In this document: piece after piece, positions 37,441 to 48,300 of the stretch
Position numbering within the stretch: position 1 is the first letter of the stretch
How the letters are laid out: the number at the start of each line of letters is the position of its first letter
Assembly: GCF_028453695.1 (NCBI RefSeq)
Contig: NC_135778.1
Span: forward strand, 33,159,214 to 33,223,213
Direction: 5' to 3'
Length of the DNA: 64,000 nt
Source of the DNA: Augochlora pura
Taxonomy: Eukaryota; Arthropoda; Insecta; Hymenoptera; Halictidae
Position numbers and translations under genes: made by a program
The notes under the pieces: generated by a model
What the model saw: the letters and a program-made list of their open reading frames with translations, nothing else
Database searches by the model: none
What the model was told of the DNA's origin: nothing

Positions 37441-38030
37441 CTTTAACAATGGTTCAAAGAGTTCACAGGACATTGAGCGCGCAACCAAAGAGTGGGGAAG
37501 AGCTCCGAGAGGAGTACGAAGATCATCGGGAAGTCGCAAGAAATGTTGTCGAGAGAGCTGCAACATTGGTCGTAAATGTAATAATGATAATGAGTGGAGG
37601 GAGGGGTTCTGGCCAGCCGAAAAAATTCCTCGAAGGGCTTAACGGGTCCGGCGAGGGTCGCTGGCGCTTCTGTTGCCACCGGAATGTCCAGGAACGGTCG
37701 CGGCACCGTATAACTTCGACGAGCATCGCGCACGACGACGTTGCACGACGTTGCACGCCGTAGCGCGCGGCGTGGTGCGCGATAAGGATCGCCACCAGGA
37801 CCAGAAGGGAAAAGAAAAGGGCGAAAGAGAAAGAGAGAGAAAGAAAGAGAAAGAAAGAAAGCGAGAGAGAGAGAGAGAGAGAGAAAGCCGTGTAGGACAG
37901 CCGTTAACGAGCGATTCCACGCAGAAGGTTAGCCTCCTGCTTCTACGTGCCTCGAACCGGCCGACCGGCTTCCTCTTCTCTGCCTCGCCTCGTTCCGAGG
38001 ATCCTCTGCGCTTGGTCCACGAATCCTCCG
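37440..38030. other. GC-rich block around a GA microsatellite, no gene seen
   Basis: Overlapping open frames on both strands read the repeat. None is recognised. Confidence 0.5.
37808..37886. repeat. Imperfect (GA)n microsatellite, about 79 bp
   Basis: GA repeat with AAAG interruptions, ending in a pure GAGA run. Confidence 0.92.
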
Positions 38031-38700
38031 TACCAGCTAGCCACGAAGCTTCCGGAGAAGTCCGAAAAGCTCCGAACGTGGACCAAAAAGCTCTAAATAG
38101 AATTCAAGAGGCTTCCATAAAGGGCCGAAGCACTTTCAAAAGAAGCCAAAGAGTGTTTATTTGGAGAGGGTGCACGAGCTTCGAGAACAACTGAAGGGTC
38201 CAAGAGACTTCGAAGAGGGTCCAAGGGGTCCATTAAGCTTTAAGGGTTGTGTTAAAAGATTGTATAGGATTAGAATAAAACATTGAGAATTCTAACATTA
38301 GTGTAGAAACGTGGAGGAAAGATCGCAGTGCTTTGGTGCTTCAAAAAAATCCAGGGAATACAGGAAGCTTGGAAAAATTTGCAAGAAGCTTTGAAAATCT
38401 TTTAGGTGGTCTAAAGGACTACTAAAAAAATACTCGGTAACAGTTGGACTGTGTAATAAATTCTAAGCAGTCGGGAATGCTTCATAATCCAAAACGCTTC
38501 AGGGATTAGTGGAGGAGACCAAAAGACTCAAGCTTACAATAATCCTAGAGGGCTGGATAAAATAATTTTAGAGGAGTCCTAAAAGCTTCGAGAAGCTTCT
38601 GCTGAATCCGCGAATCTTCAGAGGAGAGTCCAAGTTCCTCTATAACAGTTCACGCATCCCAAACTCCCAAAACCCCACGAAAACGTCACAAAACCTTGAA
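38030..38700. repeat. Degenerate array related to 36810-37440
   Basis: Words such as GAAGCTTCCGGAGAAGTCCG, AGAGGCTTCCATAAAGG, AAGAGGGTCCAAGGGGTCC and GGAAGCTTGGAAAAATTTGC continue the same theme of short units around GCTTC and GTCC. The match is looser than in the first block. A GC-rich block with no gene follows (38830-39440). Confidence 0.6.
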
Positions 38701-39454
38701 CAACTCTATACCCAGAATAACCCCAGTTCCAAAGCACTCAGAGAATTTGATAATGCTAAAAATGTGTTGAAACAGTAGTCCGATAGCGATAGACTCAAGA
38801 AATGTCCAAGGGAAGTCTGAGAAAAGTCCGAGTAACGACTGAAGTTTGCGGAACCTCTGCGGAGCGGCCGGAAAGGGGCCTACGGAAGGCGAACGGTTAA
38901 AAAAGTGTACCGAAAAATGTTCCCAGCTGTTCCCGGCGTTATCTGCCCGTGGAATCAACGATGGCGTCGCTCGTTCTGCAGTGGGGCAGCAGAGGCGGCG
39001 CGGAGAGGGGGTTTTCAACCCTTGCTATCTGGCCCCATCGGGCTCTCGAGAACCGGCGGGGACCATACCCGTTCATAATAAACGCACGGCTGGAATTTCC
39101 GTGGAAGAGACACGTCCGCACAATGCGTTTCCACGTGGCCCCCGATATGTGTGCCACGACCCACGACTTTATTATTTTCGGGGGCAGGCCCCCGTCGCGT
39201 ATACCTGGTGGCGTGCCGGCTTTTGTTTCGCAGATCGTATCGAGCCGGCCCTCTTTCTCTCGTTTCGTCTCGTCTCGTCCCGCCGCATCTGTGACCGGAT
39301 TCGCTCCCATGCTCGCCCCGTAAAAATGCGACATATTGTGCGAAAAGCATATGGGCCACCCTACCCCCGGGCAACGCTCCTCCTTTCTTGGGCGCAGCCC
39401 TGCGATAATCGAACCCGCACGGCTCCCCGCAGTCAGACCGATTTCCCCATTTTT

Positions 39455-39740
39455 TTTTTTGCTCGCGAACCACGTAACCGATCTTAGTAAAATTTTTATC
39501 ACAATTTAACAGGTATCTTTGACGATGCTCGTGAATTTTTTCATTCCAAAATAGTTGACAATAATCGAGATACGTATTAATTTATACCGACTCTTGCGGT
39601 AATCATCCGCTTGCCTCATTGCAACGGGGGCAACTTCTTTATTTTCCAACTCGCGAACCACGTAACCAATTCGAACCAAATTTTTATCACAATTTGACGC
39701 ATACTCGAGTGTAGTTCACGATATTTTTCATTAAAAAATA
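39455..39740. repeat. ~189 bp tandem duplication with CTCGCGAACCACGTAACC core
   Basis: GCTCGCGAACCACGTAACCG (about 39461) and ACTCGCGAACCACGTAACCA (about 39650) are each followed by AAATTTTTATCACAATTT and later by a TTTTTCATT block. Confidence 0.92.
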
Positions 39741-39829
39741 TCCAATAGTATATATATTGATTTATGTAAATATCCGCCTCGCGTGGTGTTCTTATATTAA
39801 GAATCGAAGAGTTTGGCGGAGTGTACAAA

Positions 39830-40680
39830 TTGTTTCCGATAATTTATGAATTGTGGCGCGTTTGCACGGTGAAAGGAGAACGGTTGGGGAACTTTTTCGA
39901 TTGGAATAACCACGGCCGGGAGTCCCCGGAGGCCGCAGCGCCGGTTAATGATCGGTGAATCGCGTTTTCGCTCTCGGCGATGCGAGGAATCGCGAATGCA
40001 AAAACGCGTCGATTAATACGTCTATCCGGCGCGTGAGCGGCGTAATTAGAAAAATGATGAGGTGTCTGCGCGAGGGGAACGCGAGAGGGGGGGAAAAAAA
40101 GCCCGTGAATCCATCGGCTCTGCTCTATCGCGCGCGAGAGAAAGCCGCGCGGAGAGCGATAGTGAAACGTCACTGCATTCTGCACCCGCGGAATGCAACG
40201 GAGGTTCGCCGATCGGCTGCAGCTTCTTTCCCATTCTTGTCGCTCGGCGGCCGCCTTTTTAATCACGCTTCGCCCGCGGGGAATTTTTCAACGAATTTAA
40301 GGCGATGTCTTTCCAGCGGGTCTGCTATTCAGAAAATCGAGCGAACGAGGTGGCACGGGGTGGGAAATATGGCGGTGGCGAGGTCGATATCGAATTTCCG
40401 CGGAGTCGTGTATCGGAGCAAACTATTCCGCAGGTGCCAGCCTGCTCGACGAAAATAGATCGAATTCGCGAGAGCTCTACGAGCCGATCGCACGAAACCC
40501 CCGGGCCACCCTTCGAGCTATCGATCCGGCGGACCTCCCGATACCCCCTAATCCGGGTTCGATAGCGAATCTCCGTTTCTAACGCGCTCGAATGACTCGC
40601 GTGCGTCAATTCGGAGAATTTCGCAGACAGCCAGGATCTCTTTCTCCGCTCTGTACCAGCGCGACAAATTTATGTAGAAC
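39830..40680. other. CpG-rich block, no gene seen
   Basis: GC-rich DNA with overlapping open frames on both strands (for example plus 39955-40458, minus 39844-40266). No motif recognised. Confidence 0.45.
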
Positions 40681-40689
40681 ATTGTTACT

Positions 40690-41450
40690 TACGCGAAGCG
40701 AAAGAGGAGATTTTACCCTTTGGAATGAGCTAAAGGCGATTATCCTGAGATTTTTTTAGAGAAGTTGTAATATTTCGAAGCTGATCATACTTTTACGATT
40801 CAGTCATGGGTGCTTCGACTCCGACGGCGAGGTTACGACTAAAAGTGCCATAAAATGATAATAAACGATAAGACGTCAATATACAGATCTACATAAGTTT
40901 TATTTAAGTAAAAAATTTTTGTCTCTCGTGGATGTTTTTTAATAATCATGATCATTTAAAAGACGTCATCTGCAGTTCTTGGTCAATATTTTAGGGAGAA
41001 ATTTTTTTATCTGAAAACGACGTACTGGAGATAAGAAAGGAAATTTTACGTTTTAACCTTAACTAAGTTAGAGTATCCTGCGATTTTTCCTCGCGAGGTT
41101 AAAATATTTTATATCTCATCGCTCCTTCCACCGAATACTTCAAGATAACCATCCTGCCTCGGCTGGCACAGTTCCCACTAAAATCACCATAAAACGCTAA
41201 CAAAAAATCGCAGCCCACTTTTCTTATTATCGTCTAAAAGTAGACACTTCAGACTACAAATTCGCATAAATTGCATCTCAAAAATAAAATTACTTAACCT
41301 CTATAAACATTCTCGAACGCACGCAATCGTTCGAAAATCACCATCCGAAATCGTCGTTCTATATTTTCATAAAAAAATCTTTCGCTGAAAACAACTTAGT
41401 AAATATAAAAGGGGAGACTTCGCCCTTTAAAACGAGCCGGGGCAGGCATC
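40690..41450. repeat. Dispersed ~350-390 bp repeat, family C (second locus)
   Basis: Three unit starts, TTTACCCTTTGGAATGAGCT (about 40713), TTTACGTTTTAACCTTAAC (about 41046) and TTCGCCCTTTAAAACGAGCC (about 41419), lie 333 and about 373 bases apart. Inside, CTGAAAACGACGTACTGGAG matches CAGAAAAACGACCTACTGGA at 26185. CCATAAAATGATAATAAACG and CCATAAAACGCTAACAAAAA match each other. Confidence 0.75.
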
Positions 41451-42110
41451 CGTGCGATTCTGTTTCGCGGAGTTACAGCGCGTTGAACCCGCGCGAGTTT
41501 CGCGCAGCGCTCGTTTAATTTCGATCGTCGGCGTATCTTGAAACGATCCTAATTCGAGAGATCGTCGAGGATGCCGTCGATCTCAACGTCCGCGGAGGAC
41601 GATGGGATCCGGCGGGGGGGTAGAAGGGAACGAGCGAGCGAGCGAGCGAGAGAGAGAGAGGGCGGCGAGGGAGAGAGGAGGGGGGGCGTCGCGTATATTA
41701 ATCGTCGTGTACAGGAAATTAACTTGGCCTTGTTTTATCTTGCATTCTGATGACTGCATCTGCGTATCGCGAGAAACGTGTAACGCTCCGGTGTTCCGCG
41801 CGTGTATTAATTAAGTATGTGCGACTCGGTATGCGCGAAGGAAACGATCAAGGACTCGCTTTTACGAGTCAGCCAGGTGCACCGGGTGCTTTTCTGCGAA
41901 TCATCGGTGCCCCGATCCGCAAGAGAGAACCCACGATCATCGCGCGCGCTGCCACGGTCCCCGCGATCGGGGCGAACAAAACCAAAGAAATGCCTTCCAC
42001 CCCTTCCCCCTTTAATCGCTCGCGAAAATCAGCAAGAGGATAATTAACACGTTCGGCCGCTGGCTGTCGCTCGGACAGGCACCCGAAACTTTCGCGTAAC
42101 ACGGTCCGCC
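41450..42110. other. CpG-rich block, no gene seen
   Basis: Contains the GCGA/GA microsatellite at 41630 and short overlapping open frames. AT-rich DNA follows to the mariner-like element. Confidence 0.45.
41630..41688. repeat. (GCGA)n then (GA)n microsatellite
   Basis: CGAG units pass into GA repeats and then a GGGAGAGAGGAGGGGGG purine tract. Confidence 0.9.
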
Positions 42111-42529
42111 TCGAGATCTCGCGGCGGATAGGACGGATTCCGTCGGCTTCGAGGGTAGTTTCATCCCTCGATTCGAATCGAGGACAACAATCGCGTTAAT
42201 TAACACTTTGACTCTGTCGGATGCTGTTTCCCAGCGTGGTCGATCCGTTATTAGCAGGCTGACGATTTTTGTGCAAGATAAAGCTGTTAATTTTAAATTG
42301 ATACGGCGGTATAAATATTTATTTTGTTCCGTGATTGTGTTGTTTAGCTGCAAATAATGGAACAGCGTTTTCTAATTTTCTGAACGATTTTGATGATTTT
42401 TCTTTCGTCTTGTCGCTTTTGTTGTAAGCATGTAGAATTGTAACGTGATAAGTGTTAATGAAGCCTGCCGTGATTTGGAATTAATTAGTGCTATGTAAAA
42501 TATATAATATTACTGTATGAGATATAATA

Positions 42530-42943
42530 GGTTGGTGCACATAAAATATCGGATTTTTAAGTGAGTATATAAAACTGCATGTCTTTTTTTCAAAAGCCAT
42601 TGATTTAATAAAAATGTGCCCCATACGTTTCAATACACTTTTCTGAACGCGAATTTAATTCATAGATGTCTGTCTTCAAGAAATTCTGATTTTTCAGATC
42701 AATAAACTATAGTATGGAATTTTTCAAACTGTCTCCATTTAAATGAAATAAAATATAAAATTTTATAAAATATAGTTCTTTTGCCAACCGACTTTCACTA
42801 TTTTAAACATTTAGGACAGTTTTTACGGGCTAAATAGTTTATAGTATCCATACAGGCTACATAGTATATAGTATTCATACAGGCTAAATTGTATATAGTA
42901 TTCATACAGGCTAAATAGTATATAGTATTCATATGCACCAACC
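42530..42943. mobile_element. Putative mariner-like non-autonomous element, about 414 bp
   Basis: The left end reads GGTTGGTGCACATAAAATA and the right end, reverse complemented, reads GGTTGGTGCATATGAATAC. The outer 10 bases are identical and the next ones partly so. GGTTGGTGCA-type ends are seen in mariner-like elements of insects. A TA (42528-42529) precedes the left end, but the right flank reads AT, so the TA duplication is not clean. No transposase frame survives. The element sits within an AT-rich array whose units (AATATTACTGTA) continue on both sides. Confidence 0.6.
42828..42935. repeat. 27 bp tandem repeat, four copies
   Basis: Units begin GGCTAAATAG or GGCTACATAG and end TATTCATACA. 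They start at 42828, 42855, 42882 and 42909 with exact 27 bp spacing and only a few substitutions. The array occupies the right end of the mariner-like element and runs into its terminal repeat. Confidence 0.92.
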
Positions 42944-42969
42944 ATGCGATAAAATGCATTTTATCGCAT
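42944..42969. repeat. 26 bp perfect palindrome next to the mariner-like right end
   Basis: The sequence ATGCGATAAAATG followed by CATTTTATCGCAT is its own reverse complement over 26 bases. It starts one base after the last base of the right terminal repeat. It could extrude as a cruciform, or it could be a footprint or older element end. Confidence 0.9.
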
Positions 42970-43376
42970 AAAGATTATATAATATTACTGTAATACCACT
43001 ATATAAAATACACAATATTACTGTATACAATATATAACATTACGATATTAATATATAAGGTGTATAATGTTATTGTAACATTACTGTACAAAATATATAA
43101 TATTATAATACTATATAAAGTATACAATATTTTTATAATATTACTCTATAAAATATATATAATATTACTGTAATAACAACAACATTACTACAACACTACT
43201 GTATAAAATATAAAAATATCACTATACAATTACTACTTCACTGAAATCCTACAAAACGAAATACTTGGAACAGACATCACTTCCGAGTCAAAGTGTCAAA
43301 TTCCACGCTTCGCCAAATTTTTGATCACGTTGACAGTCTAAGCGTTAATTAAGAATAAAGATAGATCAGCTTAGGT

Positions 43377-43382
43377 ATTTAC
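43377..43382 (-). other. Splice donor after the zinc-finger exon
   Basis: The minus strand reads CGCCTG|GTAAAT. It is phase 0, directly after KPKRRL, the conserved exon boundary between the two fingers in GATA1/2/3 genes. In-frame read-through would leave the family sequence at once. Confidence 0.9.
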
Positions 43383-43528
43383 CAGGCGTCGTTTCGGCTT
43401 GATGAGAGGTCGGTTCTGGCCGTTCATCTTGTAGTAGAGTCCGCAGGCGTTGCAGAGATAGTGTCCGGTGCCGTCCCGTCTCCACAGAGGCGTCGAAGTT
43501 GCACCGCAGTTGACGCACTCGCGGCCCT
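43383..43528 (-). CDS. grn: GATA transcription factor, grain/GATAc-like: N-terminal zinc-finger exon
   Basis: This 146-base exon begins with the last two bases of a split Glu codon and then encodes 48 residues, from GRECVNCGATSTPLWRRDGT to the basic end KPKRRL. It is a complete GATA N-finger of the C-X2-C-X17-C-X2-C type, with cysteines at about residues 422, 425, 443 and 446 of the joined protein. From memory it matches vertebrate GATA2/3 N-fingers except for YY in place of YH after CGL. In this family the N-finger binds FOG-type cofactors and modulates site choice, while the C-finger gives the main GATA-site binding. The joined codon with the upstream exon gives SA-E-GRECVNC, the expected GATA2/3 linkage. 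The donor CTG|GTAAAT lies after KPKRRL, as in vertebrate GATA genes. The exon is too short to be found by open-frame length, and the long frames overlapping it are out of frame. The C-finger exon was not found in the window. Confidence 0.95.
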
Positions 43529-43552
43529 CTATCGGGATCCCATCGAAGAAAC
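43529..43552 (-). other. Splice acceptor of the zinc-finger exon
   Basis: The minus strand reads TTGTTTCTTC, then GATGGGATCCCGATAG, then the exon. The pyrimidine tract lies about 16 bases before the AG, so the site is weaker than the other acceptor. The phase and the protein join make it the only sensible choice. Confidence 0.85.
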
Positions 43553-44502
43553 AACAATGCTGTTAGAGACTCGTTTAGCTGGTTCGACAAGAGAGAAAGA
43601 GCAGAAGCTACGTCCGCGAGCGCCGAGCGGCGATTCGAATTCTCTACTCGATCGTCCCTCGGACGATCTCGAAATCGCGCATCCGGCGAAGCTTCTGTCG
43701 CCGCTCGGTGCCGCCATTTTGAAACACGACCGCGCTGGCACTGCCATAATGACTCCGAAAACTTTGTCAAACACGGCATAATTAATACCACGACGACTCG
43801 CACGGATTTAATTATAATTATAAATGTCATGGAGAGTGATACAGGCCTAGAAATATTTGACAATTTCTACTCGGACTCGGTAAACAATTATATTGTTTCC
43901 GAACAGGTGGATCTGAATTCCGAGATAATCTATATATTTCTATTATAATGCAACTTCTCAAGAGTGGACTGTGCTAAAAGTCGCTATATGAACATATTTC
44001 GCTTACTTATATTTGCAAAATTATATATATCATCTAATAAATATATTTGATAGAATAATTTAAATCTAAAATTTACTTTATATTGTACTATATATAATTT
44101 ATATATATACATAATTTGCAACAAGGTTCTATAATTCCCAAAACAGAAGCCCTAATTTCGGGGGTAGCTTGCGCCCTTGCGAGACAATATACGACAACTC
44201 TTTCCCGCGTGTCAAATAGTTCTGCCGCGTACCATAGCAGTCTCGTTGGAACGCCGAGCGTGATAGTCGCCGTGGTGTTCGATAGATCGCAGAGCGAGCG
44301 TGGCCGAGAACGATAGACATCGACGAAATTCGGTGGTGGAACTCGCATGCAATTGCAGACATACCATACCAAGCGATTACCAGAACAAAAGCAGAGTCTC
44401 ATTCGGACCGTGGGCGTTCGATCGATTCGTGGATCGAACACGATCGTCCGATAGCGGCTTGTTAATAGCGGGGACCAATTTTTCTCAGAAACAAGACCGG
44501 AG

Positions 44503-44532
44503 ACAGAGAAAGAGAGAAAGAGAAAGACAGAT

Positions 44533-44578
<46 letters not shown>

Positions 44579-44579
44579 C
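44503..44579. repeat. (GA)n microsatellite in the GATA gene intron
   Basis: About 77 bases of GA repeat with AAAG and CAGATAG interruptions. It lies about 1 kb upstream of the zinc-finger exon acceptor on the gene strand. Confidence 0.92.
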
Positions 44580-45169
44580 GATAGAAAGTGAGAAGATAGA
44601 TAGAGAGGAAGAGGACAGTAGAGAGACCTGGCGTATCATTAGTCTACCCTCCACCAAACTGGATGATTTTCAGACCCCTTCCAACCGTCATCCTGGTCGA
44701 AGCTAGGTCTGAAAATTTTGTTCAAGGACAAGGCTTTTTTCAGGGAGGACTGTCTTTGATCTTTCACGAGCCGTGAAAATCCGCGTCTCTCTCGGATATT
44801 CGTCCATCGAGCTGCATCCTCCTCGGAATCTCTGCGCCAACGAGCGGCGACCATTTTACTGGAAAAGATGCCTTTAGAGACTGGAATTTTGGCCCTTCCC
44901 ATGGGACCCGTTTCCGGTCGGACGCGATCGACGTGGCCGCGAAATAGTCGCGAACCGACGGAAACATCCGCGCGGAGCAGATAAACAGCGCGACGCGATT
45001 CGAGTTTCCCGCCGATCACTGGTGCCGTGCGCGCGAAATTCAAAACGAAAACTCGGATACTATCCTGCCGCGATTTTTAGCCATTTTGGACTTTAACTGT
45101 GCGTTAATATGGTTGATGCTAATATTTGAAATAATTTATGTTGAAATTAATATTCAGTTGTAATGATAT

Positions 45170-45310
45170 TAAAGTAAAATTGAGAACAATAGTAATATTA
45201 ATATCATATTAATAGTAATATTGATAGCAATATTAAGATCAATAGTAATATCAATAATAATATTAAGATCAGTAGTAATGTTAATATTAACATCAACCTA
45301 ATATCATTTA
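45170..45310. repeat. AT-rich low-complexity repeat (AATATTAATATCA)
   Basis: Short units of AGTAATATTAATA and AATATTAAGATCA recur through about 140 bases of intron. Confidence 0.75.
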
Positions 45311-48300
45311 TTGCAAGAAATAGAAGTTTTCCTGTATATATAAATAAATAAAGAAATTTTGCATCCAACAGAAAATATCAAGGCAATCTGATATTATCAA
45401 CAATTTAAGGTGATCTTTCACAATTTTCTGACATTACGATTTTTGAACATCTCAATTATGAACACAATTGATCATATCACATCTTTCTGATCGTTGCAAA
45501 AAACGCAACAGAACCTGATTGTAAAGTTATCGCACGTTTCGGACGAATATTTAATCAACAATGACCGACGCACAGTAGTTGATTTTAGGAGAACTCGGTA
45601 AAACTTGTTATAACTTGTGAACCATAAAAGATATCACAACGAAATTTTCGTTAAAAATAATGGCAAAACAGTAGCTTTCAACTACCAATAATTAAATATT
45701 TTTTCGCACTTGTTAAACAATAAATTTTAATAAATTTTCATTGCTGTTTCCTAACACAGGCAACTTTTTAAATCGATCGCGCATCAATCAGCGTTACTTT
45801 ATTTATATATCATTATTAGCAATGACTAGAAGAACATATGATTTCTTATTAAAAAAATACGATCTTTATAATATAAAAAGACTGAGTAAAAATATGGAAC
45901 ATAATGAGCAAGGCATCTCAAAGAAGTTGACGAGATACGTCAGGCGAAGCATTCTACTCTCAAAACGCTTTAAATACTCGACTTTAAATATTCATAGTAA
46001 TTAAAGTGTTTATTTAATTTTAATTTCTTTGTAGAGCAATACATATTGACCAATTGTCAATCCGCAAAAGCTGACTTTCTAGTTGTGCGTCACCAAAATT
46101 CTGCAAACCGGACCGCCGTGCGCCGTCGTGTAAAGTGGACAGGTTTTCCGAGAGAATTTCGCGTGCTGCGACGAAACAGGATCGATCCTGCCGTGATCGA
46201 TTGCGCGGGAAGAGCGTTCCTTTCGCGGAAAACCGCACCGGCAGCCATAAACAGGCTGACGTCCACGGAATCGTCTGGCTTCGCCGTGATCGAGGCTGCC
46301 GTTGCCGCTCGCCGAGCGTGTGTATGTCGTAAGTCGATTTAATTAGCGGACTTCCACGCCGCGAAGTCGGGCCATTGTTCCCGGAATTAGGATTTTTACC
46401 ACGCCGTCCTCGCCGCAGACCGACCATTATTACCGCAATCAACGTATCCGGCATTTTTCAACCGGCACACGTTTCATTCCCAGTCCTCCTACTACAGTTT
46501 TCTTCGCCTTTTCCCCGGCCGTCGCATCGATTCACCGCGATCGACCCGGTTCCGACGTTTGCACCAGTGACGCGCGCGGCTGTCTATACCCCGGGAAACG
46601 GAGCCTCCAAACATTTTTCGGATCTTTACGCTTTACACGGTGATTTTCTACGATCTTTACTGATCATTTACGCGAACTAATTTTGACGATATCTCAAAAA
46701 TAAAAGGAGTTACAAGTGTTTTAAGCTCACCAAAAGCGATCTGCTTAAATTACAAATAGCTACTTTCGGTAGCAATATCGAAAATAATGTGTCTATAACG
46801 GAATATGAATTTTTTCTTTAAATATATTAATATTCTATGATTCTCACAGATTATTTACGTTTAAAAATGTTCAATATATCTCGGAAATTGTGTAAGTTAT
46901 AATAATTTGAAGCGAGCCATGTTCGTCGTGTTGATCTCGAAAACATCGTTGTTGTATTTGTACTCGAAAAAAATATACCGAAAGAGACAATCTTAAACAA
47001 CGTATTAACAAATTGCAAAAATCGTTATTGCAAAATCTGGTCGCTCCTTTTCCGAAAGAATTCTCAAAGTCCACCTATCCGGAGGTCCAGTTTCCCGAAG
47101 AACAGACAGAGATGTCCGTGGCAAAAAAAAAGAGACAACAAAATACCCGTTGACGGTTCGGCAACGATCGAACACAAAAACAATAACATTCCGAATTCGT
47201 CTGGCGCGGCAAAATCGTGGACCGCAGACTCATTCTCGAGAGGGAGATTTGCTGTGACAAAACGAAAAAACGGCAGCATGTAGCCACACCACATCGAGAA
47301 CAAAAATACGTGTGTGCTGTATCGCGCTTGCGTAGACGTGTGTCACACCTGTGTATGTATAAAGACACGAACAGATCTAGAGACAGATAGAAAAAAGATG
47401 TAGAAACGATGTACAGGCTGGCCCGAGTTCGTCGTGGATCCGATCGGAGGGCGATCGCTCCGACGGCGATCGAGCAATCCTCCCCTCGATCGATCACGCG
47501 ACCATTCGGCCACCCTGTAGATCGACGTTCGCCGTCGAGAAAAATCGAGAACGAACGGGGTGTGGTGCTGTTCACGCTGTACGTCTCGCGGGTGCCACTC
47601 AAAAAACACATCGGTGAGGCAAAAATACAAAAATACACGGTTCGTGTGTTTTCTCCCTCTCGTAAACACTCAGCTCTCGAGTTGATCGAGGAAAAGTAAC
47701 GAGAAAAAACAGAAACAAATGTGTGTTCTCCAACGTTCCGATCAACGAGAACTGTAAGCGAAAGACGACCGCCACCAAAAGCTCGGGGATGGAGACGAAA
47801 ACTGAAAATTCGGGATGAAAAATCGGCGACTCGAGGCTCCGCGGACTGCGCGATCGCTCCGCGGGGCCATTAGGCCACTCCCCCTGCTACACTCCATGCA
47901 GAAAACATTTCATTTTCCGCGTCGAGTGTCTCGAGGCAGTTCTAATGGTCCCCGTAGTCGAGAATTAACTCTTCCCTGAAACCTGTTCTACCACGACGTT
48001 TCTAATATCAATTGTTCTCCTACAACTCGCGTAAATAGTTAAATTGTTGCTCGACATCGCGGAGCGCCGAGTCGTCCAAAACAAGAGAAAGAAATAGAAC
48101 GACGAGGAGATAAGCAAAACGAGAACGTCAAATAGAAACGGATGAAGTAGTCAAAGTGCAAAAATAACGATAAGAACCAAGGGACAAATGGAAACCATAA
48201 AACACCGTGCTGCTCTGGAACGAGGGTGCAGTCGTGTTCCGATTCGCAAACGGTACCAAGGAAGGCGAGGAACGAGGAAATCTTAGAATGCAAAGTGCTC

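Larger units (their letters stand above)
42490..43245. repeat. AT-rich degenerate array with AATATTACTGTA core
   Basis: Short diverged units around AATATTACTGTATAAAATAT occur at 42505-42525 and then repeatedly from 42970 to 43240. The mariner-like element interrupts the array, so the array is older than the insertion. No gene is seen. Confidence 0.7.
1..43382 (-). other. Downstream intron of the GATA gene (incomplete, at least 43.4 kb)
   Basis: Everything left of the last donor is read as intron, because the C-terminal finger exon (expected CNACGLYYK, LWRRN and MKKEGIQTRNRK motifs) was not found on the minus strand. I looked by eye for the reverse complements of these codon strings and found none. 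An independent gene nested here cannot be excluded, but no open frame in the interval resembles a known protein. Confidence 0.6.

Noticed and set aside
43366..43863. 165-codon minus-strand frame covering the zinc-finger exon
   Set aside because: It is out of frame with the conserved finger. The finger frame with splice sites explains the sequence.
45741..46004. 87-codon plus-strand frame, Lys/Tyr-rich
   Set aside because: It lies in AT-rich intron. Its composition follows the base content and it has no motif.
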